Positions 8,165 through 17,550 of a DNA stretch of 23,802 bases are shown here, one piece after another (position 1 is the first letter of the stretch; every line of letters begins with the position of its first letter). The stretch covers positions 64,375-88,176 of the forward strand of contig NW_014578302.1 of the NCBI RefSeq assembly GCF_000485595.1, in the 5' to 3' direction. Source of the stretch: Priapulus caudatus. Its lineage: Eukaryota > Priapulida > Priapulimorpha > Priapulimorphida > Priapulidae. Position numbers and translations under genes: made by a program. The notes under the pieces are model-generated. The model saw only the letters and a list, made by a program, of their open reading frames with translations. It was not told the origin of the DNA and did not search any database.

Positions 8165-8563
8165 ATAACAAACATGCAGAACTATGACAATTTATTTTTA
8201 ACTCACTGCGGTTTGTATCCATATAACTGACTGAGAACTGAAAACTTATACCATAATATCGTGATTCTTGTGCAATTATCCTGTGTGAATAATGTGTGAA
8301 TCACTATGTGAATAATTAATGATTGAATAATATAACACAACGTTCGTCGCTACAAAAAGGTTCACAAATAAATGCTTTCCGCATACCGGAATGTTCACAA
8401 ATAAAACACTGTTAACTGGATTGTTCATCGCTTTGTACGTCTTTACCAGTTAACTAAACGAATAACGATTCAATTATAATGCAAAACATCTGACTTGCGA
8501 TTATGCACACAACAAATCATAGCTTAATATAAGACTATTGTATGCATATTCCATGCACCATTT
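8165..8563 (-). other. Gypsy 3' untranslated region
   Basis: An AT-rich stretch between the integrase C-terminal coding remnant and the polypurine tract. It has repeated GTTCACAAATAAA-type phrases (8369-8381 and 8393-8405) but no coding frame. There is no sign of an env gene. Confidence 0.6.
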
Positions 8564-9772
8564 TTAGGTGTCTGAATAACGTTTCGGCATTCTAATCTGC
8601 CGCCCTGAACGGGTTCTATACGTGTAATTGTTGACTCTACCGCCAACAGCCATTCCTGTTTTGGTGGTCACTGGTCTTTCAGTCGTGTTGTGATGCGGCC
8701 GTGCCTGTGTAATCTGTGGCACAACGACTGGGTTGTCCTCAAAGTGGACTTGCTTGCCTGCTTTGGGCACACTACATAATTGTTGTCTATTACGCCTAAG
8801 GATTCTTCCATTTGGTGTTTCCACCATATAAGACTGTGGTTCTTGGCACTTTTAAATAACCTTTGCAGGTGACCACAGTCCAGTTTGCGGATCCTGTACC
8901 GTGATAGTCTCTCCCGTCATAAGGGGGGGGGGGGTAAACCTCTAGCTCCAGCTTGGTCGTGATAGTGTTTTTGGGTACCCTGTCTCTCTTGGAGGCGTTC
9001 CTGTACCCTATCCCTATTGTACGACTGTTGATAGCTGGGCGACGTTCTGACCGGAAGGTTACTAACCACTTTTCGGTTGAACATGAGTTCTGCCGGGCTT
9101 GGCAACTGACTGTCAATAGGTGTTGTCCTAACACACAGTAGGGCTAGATCAGGATCTGTCCTTGTTTCCTTAGCTTTCTTGAGGATTTCTTTGACTGTGC
9201 GCACGTTTCGTTCAATGAATCCATTGGATTTTGGGTACCTGGGGCTACTAGTCACGCCATATATCTGCCATGACTGTAGAAACTGCCTAAATTCAGCTGA
9301 GCCAAATTGTGGGCCGTTATCGGACATGATACGCTCAGGTCGTCCGTATTCTGACTGAATCTGTTTTACTAGTTGGACAACTGCACCTGTTGTGCATGCT
9401 CCTACTATTTTCCTTACTACGGGAAACTTTGTGTAGTAATCTGCAGTACCAGGTAGGTACCCAGTACAAGTCTGTCTCAAGTGTTTGCCAAGGTCTAGTA
9501 GGAACCTCATGTGGTTGAAGCGGTTCTGGTGGTTGGCTCGGTTTGGGCGTTTGGTATGCTGAGCATCGTGCCACCAACTTGTCAATATCCTGGTTAATAT
9601 TTGTCCAGAACACACAAGATTTTGCCCTAAGTTGGCACTTGGTAACGCCCTGGTGACCAGTGTGTATCTGCTCTAGGATATCGGCTTGCATGGTCTCAGG
9701 TATCATCACTCTTTGGCCTTTCATGACTAGTCCGTTCTCGACACTCAATTCGTCTCATAAGGACCAATATAC
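8564..9772 (-). pseudogene. Gypsy integrase region, frameshifted
   Basis: The N-terminal zinc-binding part begins near HTGHQGVTKC (about 9665-9635); its last Cys is replaced by Tyr (RCSAYQ). The core has the first Asp in ETDLYW (about 9477), the second in SDNGPQFG (about 9320) and the catalytic Glu in NGFIERNV (about 9212), with the usual 35 residues between the last two. A C-terminal basic tail ends TRSGRQIRMPKRYSDT at 8564. Breaks include shifts near 9755 and 9470, a shift at a 12-G run (8923-8934) and a TAA near 8855. It is non-functional as read. Confidence 0.88.
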
Positions 9773-10540
9773 TCAGAGCGGGGTTGGGAGACTGCGTCGC
9801 TCATCTGGCCATCTGGCTATGATAACGTCTCGCAACGCGCAGAGAATGGCGTCTTTGTTAGACTCCTCTCGCAGTTGCTGAAACTTTGACGTCGAGAAAT
9901 GCACGTGGAATACCTTGATGTCGAGGTCAATTGTAGTACGCTTTCTCTGATTGGGTTGTCTTGAGAGACAATCTGCCAGGAGCATGTCAGGCCCGGGTCG
10001 ATACCGTATGGTAAAATCGTACCCTTGTAAGCGCATCAACATTCGCTGTAATCGTGGAGGTGCCGACGTCAAGTTTTTCAGAGAAATCATCTCTAATGGC
10101 TTGTGGTCCGACTCTATTTTGAAGTGGCGGCCATAGAGGAAGGCGTGGAATCTTTCTACTGCAAATACTGCTGCCAGCAGCTCCCGTTCGATGTTTGCAT
10201 AATGTTGCTCGGTGTCTCACAGAGATTTCGACGCAAACATAATCGGACGGTTGTCCTGTATGACTGCCGCACCCAGGCCCTTCAACGATGCATCGACCTG
10301 CAGGACTGTTTCCTTAGCAGGGTCGTAGTACGCCAGGGTGACGTTGTTGCAGATCAACTGTTTGATCTTGTCAAACGCTTCCTGGTGAGCGGGTGACCAA
10401 TCGAACACAACAACATCTCCCGGAGATGACATGTGTGATCGGATAGCCTTGGGATGAATGGCGACATATATGTTGCCAGTCCTAAAAACTTGCATTGCAG
10501 TCTTGTTTTCGGGGGGTGGCATTGCTTTTATGTCGTCGAT
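9773..10540 (-). pseudogene. Gypsy RT thumb/RNase H region with internal stops
   Basis: The frame contains HQEAFDKIKQLI, the RNase H Asp in LQVDASLKGLGAA, ERELLAAVFAVERFHAF, ESDHKPLE and the connection RYRPGPDMLLADCLSRQPN. This RNase H plus tether order is standard in Ty3/Gypsy. An in-frame TGA at 10217-10219 follows MFASKSL, and the frame ends in a stop near 9773. The stretch just after the RT (MQVFRTGNIYV...) is shortened relative to the family. Confidence 0.88.
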
Positions 10541-11236
10541 CTAGTCAGGATCTGGGTGTGCGCCATCTGCGTCGTACACCATACCGAAGAACTTTATAAA
10601 TGGTACGTTGATCTGACATTTCCCACTGTTGAACATCAGGCCTTGTTCCTTCGCCACGCACATCAACTTGTGTAATACTTGATCGTGTTTGGCCTGGTTT
10701 TCAGCATAGACTGCTATGTCGTCTGCTATCCTTAGCGCCCCTTCTCCCACTTGTTCCAGAATCTCGTCCATTCTTCTCTGGAACACGTCTTGAGACATAA
10801 CTAGCCCAAACGGACAACGGCAAAAACAATGCCTCCCAAACGGCATGTTGAACGTGGTCAATAGCTGGGATTCCACGTCCAGCTTGATTGACCAATATCC
10901 ATTCTTGGCGTCAAGTTTTGAGAACACACGTGCGCCGTTGAATCGGTGTGTGATTTCTTCAAGGGTAGGGGTGTTATGGTGAGATCGCAAGATTGCACGA
11001 TTTAGTTCCTTTGGGTCCAAGCATATGCGCAAACTACCGTCTGCTTTACGGCTGTATATCAGGGAACTAACCCACTCTCTGTTACCCGCCTGATAACGCC
11101 TTGCTTGACCAACTGGTCTAGCTGAGTAATGATCTCGTCTTTCATTTGGATGGGTGTCTTACGTGGCGTGTGTACCACAGGAGGGACATTTGGGTCTACC
11201 ATGATGTGATACTCTCCTGGGAAGTTGCCAATTTTA
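10541..11236 (-). pseudogene. Gypsy reverse transcriptase region, frameshifted
   Basis: It begins with LYPDQFDKIGNFPGEYHIMV and VIRRVTES. A one-base shift near 11070 then leads to ICLDPKELNRAI, FSKLDAKNGYWSIKLD (first catalytic Asp), FGLVMSQDVFQ and IADDIAVYAE (the paired catalytic Asp of the YXDD box, here IADD). It ends FFGMVYDADGAHPDPD at an in-frame stop (10541-10543). RT fingers and palm are clearly present. The frameshift and stop make it inactive. Confidence 0.92.
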
Positions 11237-11719
11237 TCAAACTGGTCGGGGTACAGCCCCTAGGTCATGTAATAACCGAATGGCTGGGACGCCAGGTTTC
11301 TGGCTGACCAAAGGTTTCTGCGGCTTTGCTGTGATAGCGCAATGCACTGATACTAGTTTTAGCGCTAACGATGACAGTAACCCCAATATCGCCGGCCCAT
11401 CGCATTCAACGATGTAAAACTCTGCCACAACATTCTTGTTGTGACTACACGGCAGTCCGATCGACCCATAGTGCTTGATGGTTGTGTCGTTGTATGCAGT
11501 CAAAGTCATGGCTATGTTCCTTACTCTGTCTGCTCTGGGGTACCCATCGGGTGTAAGCATTTGTGGAAACATACGTCTGAAAATGCGTATCGGCAGGGTA
11601 TTGCCCTGCGCGCCAGTATCGACCTTGACCTTTAGGGAAGCATCGCGATCCTCGCGACCTGGCACTATGATGTCGAGGTCGGAGAAAATTTCATCTCTAT
11701 TTTCTCCAATGTGGCTCGG
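11237..11719 (-). pseudogene. Gypsy aspartic protease region
   Basis: This is in the same open frame as gag. The active-site motif is KVDTGAQGNTLP (Asp codon at 11618-11620) and the closing motif is GPAILGLLSS (about 11400-11370). It is a retropepsin-type protease that would release Gag and Pol products. This segment itself is unbroken, but the frame ends at 11237 before the RT, where a further shift is needed. Confidence 0.85.
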
Positions 11720-12666
11720 CTGTGTGACAGCGCATACACCTATACTCGAAAACTTCATGCGATCGAATATCTGTCCTACGTTCTCAGATTCAGATTCTGA
11801 TTGTGACTGCTGGTTTAATGAATGAACGTTAGAGTACACCCTACTCAGGCTTTTACTGCGGCCACGGTCACGGCGTAGTGACCTTCGATCGCATGACTTG
11901 GAGCGACCGGTACCACTGTTACGGTTTTTGTTGCGATTTTTTCTCATGCAACACTGTGCCCAGTGGTCTTTGATTCCACAAGCACCGCACACTGTCCCAT
12001 ACGCGGGGCATTTCCTTTGGGGGTGCTTTTTACCACAATTTCTGCAGTTCTGGGTGTCGTCTCGGTCGTTGCCTCGATGTGCCCGATCATGTCCCCTAAA
12101 CGCGTGTACGGACGCTGTACCAGAGGCCGTGTTATCTCTGTGTACCGCCGAGAGCTTCTCCATATGGGACATGGACGCCTCGAACGCCCTGCCATAGTTA
12201 ATGGCTTGTTCGAGTGTCATCTTGTCGTCTTTCCGCAGGTATTCTTTTTGTAGCTCATGGTGTTCAACACCATATATCAGTTGGTCTATGATCCTATCAT
12301 TTGTTTCATTGCAGCTTGCAGCGGTTTACAAAATCGTCGACGGTTTCGTCCGTATTCTGTTTGAATTGCTGGAGCCACAGACGCGCTACCCTGAAATTAT
12401 CAGGGGGGTCGAGCTGCCCCTCGAATCTTCTCCACACGGTCTCGGGGGTCCTCGGCGCCCTCCGTGAGGCCCCACGAATTGTATCGTCTTATCCCTTCTT
12501 GGCCAGCTAATAGCAGGATATGGCTAACTTGCTTTTCTGGTTTTACCCCTTTTATGTCGAACATAAGCTTGCATTGTTGACGAAACATCTGGAATTCATC
12601 GGCCAAGTTAGAAGCATGCCAGTCCATGTTGGGTGCGTTTGTTTTCATGTGGTCAAAATGTGCCAT
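11720..12666 (-). pseudogene. Gypsy gag with two CCHC zinc knuckles, frameshifted
   Basis: It starts MAHFDHMKTN at 12666. The capsid-like part includes LADEFQMFRQQCKLMFDIKG and shifts frame in a C run near 12450. It continues DPPDNFRVARLWLQQFKQ and shifts again near 12318, then reads KMTLEQAINYGRAFE. Two nucleocapsid knuckles follow at about 12046-11948: C-X2-C-X4-H-X4-C (CRNCGKKHPQRKC) and a second of the same spacing (CGACGIKDHWAQCC). An Arg/Ser-rich linker leads to the protease. It would encode the RNA-packaging structural protein but has at least two frameshifts. Confidence 0.88.
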
Positions 12667-13729
12667 GATTAGCTAGTGGTGCGCAATTCCTACGCGCAAA
12701 TATATAGCAGGGGTTGCACAGCACACAGCACGTTGTCTACGCGCAAATACATAGCAGGGGTTACACTTTCTCCATGCTACTACATAGTAAATACTCTTGC
12801 ATGCACGCGCAGTCACTCACCCTCCACACGGATAACAATACGCTACTTCATGTACCCAGTGGCATTATCATACAGAATACTGAATACAGAATACAGAATA
12901 CAGAATAATTATACTACACGTTTATGTATGTGAACTCTTTATGTCTCAAGTTCGTGCCTTATATAAGTTACGTATCGGTTGCTTTCTGGTTGCCGTCACC
13001 GATCAGCTGATCCGGTTAGCTGTATCTCGAGATGGGCCGTGAACTCGCATCGTATCGATCGCGTTGCGTTCGCGTATCTTCCTTGCTTGGCGCTGTATGT
13101 GAGGTTTCTACGTGGTTTTCACTCTCCATCCTGTGTGAGGGAGTAAGTCTCGACTTGTCGAGACGTGCGAAACCGTATGGTACCGCTTACTTGTTCTCTG
13201 CCCACGTACGCTCACTGTACGCTCACATACTCTGCTATGTGTATGCCCACTGACACTGTGATCTCATGTCGAGGTTGCTGTGGCCGCTACGCTGCTGCGT
13301 TCAGTCTGATCACGCGCGCGCTGTGCGCTGGTTGGCCACACCGGTCGTGGTGGTGTGATGTCACGCATGCGTTGTACGTGCAGGAATACGCGGGAATAAT
13401 GTCCTCCGCGCAGCGCGGGAGAAAAAATGTCCTCCGCGCACGACGTAAGGTCATACTGAGTCCAGTGTGAGTGTCTGCTATGCTCCGCTCTTCGCCGATG
13501 TCACACTCACCGTCGGTTTTCACAGTCATTGCCGCGGAGTCGGATATTGGTGCTTACACATAACCGTCATGTATAACTTGTGCACAGCAGTAGACTATCA
13601 CTCGTACATGTTCTGAGCTCAACCGACATGTTGCTCGGCTGTCAACGCACGGCGTCAATGTTCATCGCAGCTGTGCGGCTATATTCAGCTGCAGAATGGC
13701 TCATATCTTCACCAGGCACCGGTGGGTTA
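12667..13729 (-). other. long Gypsy 5' leader
   Basis: About 1.06 kb separates the primer site from the gag ATG, which is long for an element with 164-168-bp LTRs. It contains small repeats: a 47-bp duplication starting TACGCGCAAATA (12691 and 12738), a GAATACA run (about 12877-12907) and two GTCCTCCGCGCA phrases (13400 and 13428). Short open frames here resemble no known protein. Confidence 0.6.
12691..12763. repeat. 47-bp tandem duplication in Gypsy leader
   Basis: TACGCGCAAATATATAGCAG then GGGTT recurs as TACGCGCAAATACATAGCAG then GGGTT, offset by 47 bp, with one substitution in the shared part. Confidence 0.75.
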
Positions 13730-13747
13730 CACCGCTCGCTGCCACCA
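13730..13747 (-). promoter_or_regulatory. putative primer binding site
   Basis: Directly next to the 5' LTR the minus strand reads TGGTGGCAGCGAGCGG. The TGG start complements a tRNA CCA end. The sequence resembles an initiator-Met-type site (TGGTNGCAG...), but the exact tRNA was not determined. Confidence 0.65.
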
Positions 13748-13915
13748 TGTAATATTATGGATCAACGCATGTTGTTTGTTGATATAATATTTATTGTTCT
13801 GAGGAGCCATCCTCAAACACAGCTCACACTTCCAAGCACGTTAGCAGAAAGAGAGAGCGAGTCTCTCGTGGAATCTCGTACGCTCTCGTGCACGTCATAA
13901 CGTTACATCATTACA
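13748..13915 (-). repeat. Gypsy 5' LTR (168 bp)
   Basis: Partner of 7963-8126, with the same TGTAATG...ATTACA ends. It differs mainly by short GA/CT indels near 13848-13868 and one base near 13829. It is bordered outside by CTAAC. Confidence 0.93.
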
Positions 13916-14019
13916 CTAACCCTAACCCTAACCCTAACCCTAACCCTAACCCTAACGCCAAGAAGGGGCTTTAACAAACGACGGCTGCTGTACCTCCAGC
14001 CACTGCGTTATAAATACGC
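13916..14019 (+). repeat. telomeric-core tandem unit, copy A, right part
   Basis: It begins with about seven CCCTAA units (13916-13956), the first CTAAC being the Gypsy target duplication. It then runs AAGAAGGGGCTTTAAC and CGACGGCTGCTGTACC to GCGTTATAAATA. It matches 14212-14277. Together with 7850-7962 this rebuilds one unit with roughly ten CCCTAA repeats. An inverted repeat (ACGGCTGCTGTACC / GGTACGGCAGCCGT) spans 13980-14045. Confidence 0.85.
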
Positions 14020-14091
14020 TGTGGCTACGGGTACGGCAGCCGTATCTTAATGTCTCAAGGCTGGAGGTTCGGCAGTCCATTAACTTTCATA

Positions 14092-14277
14092 CTTAACGAG
14101 ACAAAGATGGCGGTGGGTGGCGCCAGATTTTGAAATAACGACTTGGGAAATAAATTCACGATTTGAGAGTTTAGATGAGCTAGAAACCTAACCCTAACCC
14201 TAACCCTAACCCTAACGCTAAAAAGGGGCTTCAACGAACGACGGCTGCCGTACCTCCAGCCACTGCGTTATAAATAT
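14092..14277 (+). repeat. telomeric-core tandem unit, copy B
   Basis: An uninterrupted unit: CTTAACGAGACAAAGATGG..., about five CCCTAA repeats (14187-14216), then GCTAAAAAGGGGCTTC and CTGCCGTACCTCCAGCC to GCGTTATAAATA. With the Gypsy element removed, copy A starts about 284 bp before copy B, so the two form a tandem pair. A short frame (RWVAPDFEITTWEIN) is shared, but most differences change the amino acid, so coding is not supported. Confidence 0.85.
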
Positions 14278-14505
14278 ATAAGTTCTTACTCATTTTGAAT
14301 GATTAGAAGTATTGGGAAATATGAATTGAATTTTTTTATGACTCAGCATGTGTGTCACTTTAGAACTAGTACTAGAAACTAGTCTAGTAAAAGTGCAAGC
14401 TGAGAATTGAAAAGTATACAAAATACCTCAATAACCTGCAAAGCCATCATCCAGGCGGGATATTGGATTCTGTCGCAACCAAACTTGGAATTTGCACAAT
14501 CTTAA

Positions 14506-15391
14506 AGCCACAATATGCGCATCTACACGCTAATTTCTCCAGTACTAGACTAGCAAATACTTCGTGACATGCATAATCACACTACCTTATGACAAAATAA
14601 ACTCTAGTTCCTCCCATTTCACTGCGCGTTTGCTTAAAACCCACAAGAAAGAGGTGCGAAATCTGGTAATCTGGCTGCAACGTCGAATTGTTTGCCAAGC
14701 AATTTCGCCCCGAATCGGTTAGGTGACGTCACATGTTGCTACGAGTGTTGAGCAGAGAATATATAGTCGTTTACATTTTAAGATGGCTATATGCCCGGCA
14801 GCCGGGCACAGTCTTCTATTTCCTAAATGCCCGGCAGTTCCTAACCCTAACCCTAACTTTTGGTTACTTGAGATAACGCTGAAAATTAAAAACTGCCGGG
14901 CATTTAGGTCGAAGACCGTGCCGGCAGCCGTCAGATATATGCCGGCTGCGGGGCATATAGCCACTCTGTTTTAAGATAGTTGTAGTATTGTGAACTGCAG
15001 TGTATGTAACATCAATGGCTATTGGGAAAGTAATAATAGGCAGCGTAATAAACTCTGAGAATAACGTATTGATTTTAGGCTTGATATCGCGAACGATAAC
15101 ATGTCATTGCGCTAGCAGCGTGCGAGCGAAAAACGCACACAGGCCATAGAAATCTTTGCTACACCCACTGTACGGTTGCTTGGCAGAACAACGCGAAAGT
15201 GTCAACAACATCAGAGAATTTGAACAACATTGGAAGTATTTTCAAATATAATACCCTTTATAAGACAACGCACACTGAAATGGGAGGAACTAGAGTTTAT
15301 TTTGTCATAAGGTAGTATGATTATGCATGACACCAAGTATTTGCTAGTCTAGTACTGGAGAAATTAGCGTGTAGATGCGCATATTGTGGCT
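14506..15391. mobile_element. 886-bp TTAA-flanked DNA element with 120-bp inverted repeats
   Basis: The ends AGCCACAATATGCGCATC and (inverted) GATGCGCATATTGTGGCT are perfect. The inverted repeats extend about 120 bp (14506-14628 and 15268-15391) with few mismatches. Both sides carry TTAA (14502-14505 and 15392-15395). A TTAA target and AG terminus suggest Kolobok-like, with piggyBac as the alternative. No transposase is present. A separate 184-bp palindrome is nested at 14785-14968, and TGACGTCA lies near 14724. Confidence 0.82.
14785..14968. mobile_element. nested 184-bp palindromic element with CCCTAA core
   Basis: The arms are GGCTATATGCCCGGCAGCC... and (inverted) GGCTATATGCCCCGCAGCC, with an inner CTAAATGCCCGGCAGTT pair. 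The centre holds three CCCTAA units (14840-14857). Perfect 9-bp repeats TTTTAAGAT flank it (14776-14784 and 14969-14977), although the right end carries six extra bases (ACTCTG) beyond the matching arm. The 9-bp duplication suggests a Mutator-like mechanism again. It is inserted inside the TTAA-flanked element. Confidence 0.68.
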
Positions 15392-15395
15392 TTAA

Positions 15396-16020
15396 CTTTT
15401 TAAGATAGTGCTGCCCAAACTATGGATTTTCAAGTTTGGTTGACCAATCTCAAGATTGGGCACGCTGAAAACCGTTGCTTATTCGACTACACTTGTTGCG
15501 TATGCGAGCATAACTGGTGCAAATTAGGAACGGATTTCTATTTAGTTATAAAATTATCTAATAGTAATATACGCTTAATCAATTATTATTTTAACAAAGA
15601 TGCCAAACACATTGAAGAAAGCCGATAAGAACTCATGGTAAGGATATATAATCTAATAATCCTAATGGGTTTTGCCCAATCTGCAGATTGGTTGCCCAAA
15701 CTGCGGATGTGCTGAAATTCCTAGTTTGTACAAGATTTAAAGTTTAGATACAACAGATTCCAAGCATGCAAATAAAATGCGTGCTGGCCGTGCTGCTTAT
15801 AGCGTATACGTATACGGCTGGAGCGAGCTAGCTAGCTGGGCGGCTGCGGAGCGGCGCTGTTGATCGGGCCTTAGTCTTCTGATACTAGTATACTGGTATC
15901 TGGGACTGAAAATAAGGGGTTTTAATTATTTATTTATTTATTTTAATTTTTGCGTGAGAAATTCAGAGATGAGCGTGAGAATTGAGCAAAATGCGTGACA
16001 TCCCTCCCTTACAAAAATAA
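15396..16020. other. no gene; small hairpins only
   Basis: Clustered short inverted motifs occur at 15411-15465 (CCAAACT/AAGTTTGG, CCAATCT/AGATTGG) and again at 15670-15710 (CCCAATCTGCAGATTGG, GCCCAAACTGCGG). They may be the two decayed ends of one foldback element. A 68-codon plus frame lies between (15422-15628) without recognised similarity. GCGTGAGA phrases occur at 15951-15995. Confidence 0.35.
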
Positions 16021-16093
16021 TCTATCGGTTACCTATAGGTTTACCTATAAGACGGTTTATAGGAATCTATAGGATTCTATTAGATATCCTATA
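16021..16093. repeat. CTATAGG palindrome array, left part
   Basis: Repeats of CCTATAGG / TATAGGATTCTAT type. The array stops at CCTATA (16093) where a CAGGG-ended insertion begins and resumes at CTATAGGA (16553). Confidence 0.75.
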
Positions 16094-16552
16094 CAGGGTT
16101 CTCCCCAGGATGAAATACAAACAGGGGGGAGGGAAGGGGGAGGGGAGGGGGGAGGGTGGAGGGGGGGAAACTAGGGGGGTCCGGGGGGCGTGTTTTTTAC
16201 CGTACCACTAATTAATGCGTGAAATCGCCACCACACCATAGATGGTATTTGGGGTTCTTGTATATATAAGATAGCCAAGTCGGTGTACAGTTAGTGTTGG
16301 ATGTGGGACAGGTTAACTGTTTGTACTTGTGTATTGTGTGCAGTGCATGCGCGGCATGGGAAAAATACACGCGCCGGGTGTCCTGGTCGAATGGGAATTC
16401 TTGACGATCGATTCCCGCGCTGGCAAACTTTTATTGTGGAGGAATTTAATTGGGGCAGAGGTAATTTAAACGTGGCGCAACGATTGAAACAGGGGGGAGT
16501 TTTCCCAAACGGGGCGTGCGCGCCCAGTTTGCGCAACGTAGGTAGAACCCTG
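16094..16552. mobile_element. 459-bp CAGGG-ended insertion, hAT-like
   Basis: The left end is CAGGGTTCTCCCCAGG and the right end, inverted, is CAGGGTTCTACCTACG, sharing a 9-bp terminal match. CTATA occurs on both sides (16089-16093 and 16553-16557), but the surrounding array is made of that motif, so the duplication length is ambiguous. CAGGG ends suggest hAT. The interior has a very G-rich tract, a TATATATAAG box near 16260 and an 85-codon plus frame (16301-16558) without recognised family. Confidence 0.5.
16123..16190 (+). other. G-rich tract with G-quadruplex potential
   Basis: More than eight runs of at least three G within about 70 bp (GGGGGGAGGGAAGGGGG, then GGGGAGGGG and so on). This satisfies the four-run quadruplex pattern many times over. 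It lies inside the CAGGG-ended insertion. Confidence 0.8.
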
Positions 16553-16923
16553 CTATAGGAAATCGTATAGGTAACCTTATAGTTTCTATAGGATCCTTTG
16601 TACAGATGTCTATATGATGTTATAGGATCCTATAGGAATTAACCTATAGGATGTTATAGGATCCTATAGGAATTAACCTATAGGATGGTAGAGGATCCTA
16701 TAGGAATTAACCTATAGGAACCTATAGGATCCTATAGGAATTATGTTCCAATTCTCTATAGGATCCTATAGGATCCTTTGTAGAGATGTCTATAGGAATA
16801 TTTATAGGCTTCTATAGGATCCTATAGGACCCCCTGTAGAGATTTCCATAGGAATACGTATAGGATTCTATAGGAATATTTATAGGATGCTATAAGACCT
16901 GCTGTAGAGATATCTATAGAAAC
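16553..16923. repeat. CTATAGGATCCTATAG palindrome array, right part
   Basis: At least ten occurrences of TATAGGATCCTATAGG or close variants, separated by spacers such as AATTAACC and TTTGTAGAGATGTC. Sub-blocks of about 40 bp recur (16623-16760). The core is a perfect palindrome containing GGATCC. No coding frame. Confidence 0.85.
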
Positions 16924-17550
16924 ATTTTGGGCTAAAACATTGCATTACATTTACAATAGAAATATGTTTATTCAAAAATGTGTACGTACGTATACACATA
17001 CCGATGAAATAGCAATAATATAATTATGTAAAATTACAATTTTTACAACTTTATGAATCCTATTGATTGACGACTGATCTATAGGCTAATAAAAATTCCT
17101 TAATTTAAAAGCAATAATTTGCATGCACGAATTGCTATTCATCATACACATTAAAATATTATATTTCTGTTAAATAATACTTTGCTTCAAAAACTAATTT
17201 GTATTCATGTTAAACAATATAAATGATACATAAAACAAAGAACATGTAATTCCATGCATGCTAGAGGATGCAAACGATCGAAGTGCCTATATAATTCATG
17301 TTCAGTGCTATTCCTTGATCAGACGCTTTCCTTCTGTGTTCAGCAACTGAGTGACAGCTGCCTTTGTCTCTTTCACCATGCAACCTAAAAAGCAATTATA
17401 GGGAGTATATATATAATATATATATATATATATTATATATGTATATAATATATCTAAGCTATAGTAATTGACAATTAGTGCATGAAATCTGATCATTCAA
17501 GACAATAAAGTTTTATTAATGAATTTCATAATGTATATATATACCGCTTG
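16924..17550. other. AT-rich sequence, no gene recognised
   Basis: Very AT-rich with a (TA)n stretch at 17405-17454. A minus frame at 17308-17496 crosses the TA repeat and is not credible. No transposon ends seen. Confidence 0.5.

Larger units (their letters stand above)
7963..13915 (-). mobile_element. complete Ty3/Gypsy LTR retrotransposon, defective coding region
   Basis: The element has LTRs at 7963-8126 and 13748-13915, a primer-binding-site-like stretch next to the 5' LTR, a polypurine tract next to the 3' LTR, and a perfect 5-bp target duplication CTAAC (7958-7962 and 13916-13920). On the minus strand the order is leader, gag (two CCHC knuckles), protease, RT, RNase H, integrase, which is Ty3/Gypsy order. 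The gag-protease style resembles Mag-like invertebrate families. Gag and pol carry at least eight frameshifts or stops. The target lies within a CCCTAA tract. Confidence 0.93.

Noticed and set aside
13032-13470. Plus-strand proteins in the Gypsy leader, or an env-like gene
   Set aside because: Short overlapping frames with no recognised motifs, on the strand opposite to the element. No signal peptide plus membrane anchor arrangement.
13916-13956. True chromosome end
   Set aside because: Only about seven units, followed by kilobases of other sequence, and repeated in other elements. It is interstitial telomeric-type sequence.
15422-15628. 68-codon plus-strand gene
   Set aside because: Short, bounded by hairpin repeats, and without recognised similarity or splice context.
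16301-16558. 85-codon gene downstream of a TATA-like box
   Set aside because: No recognised family, and it extends exactly across the right end of the inserted element. Probably chance.
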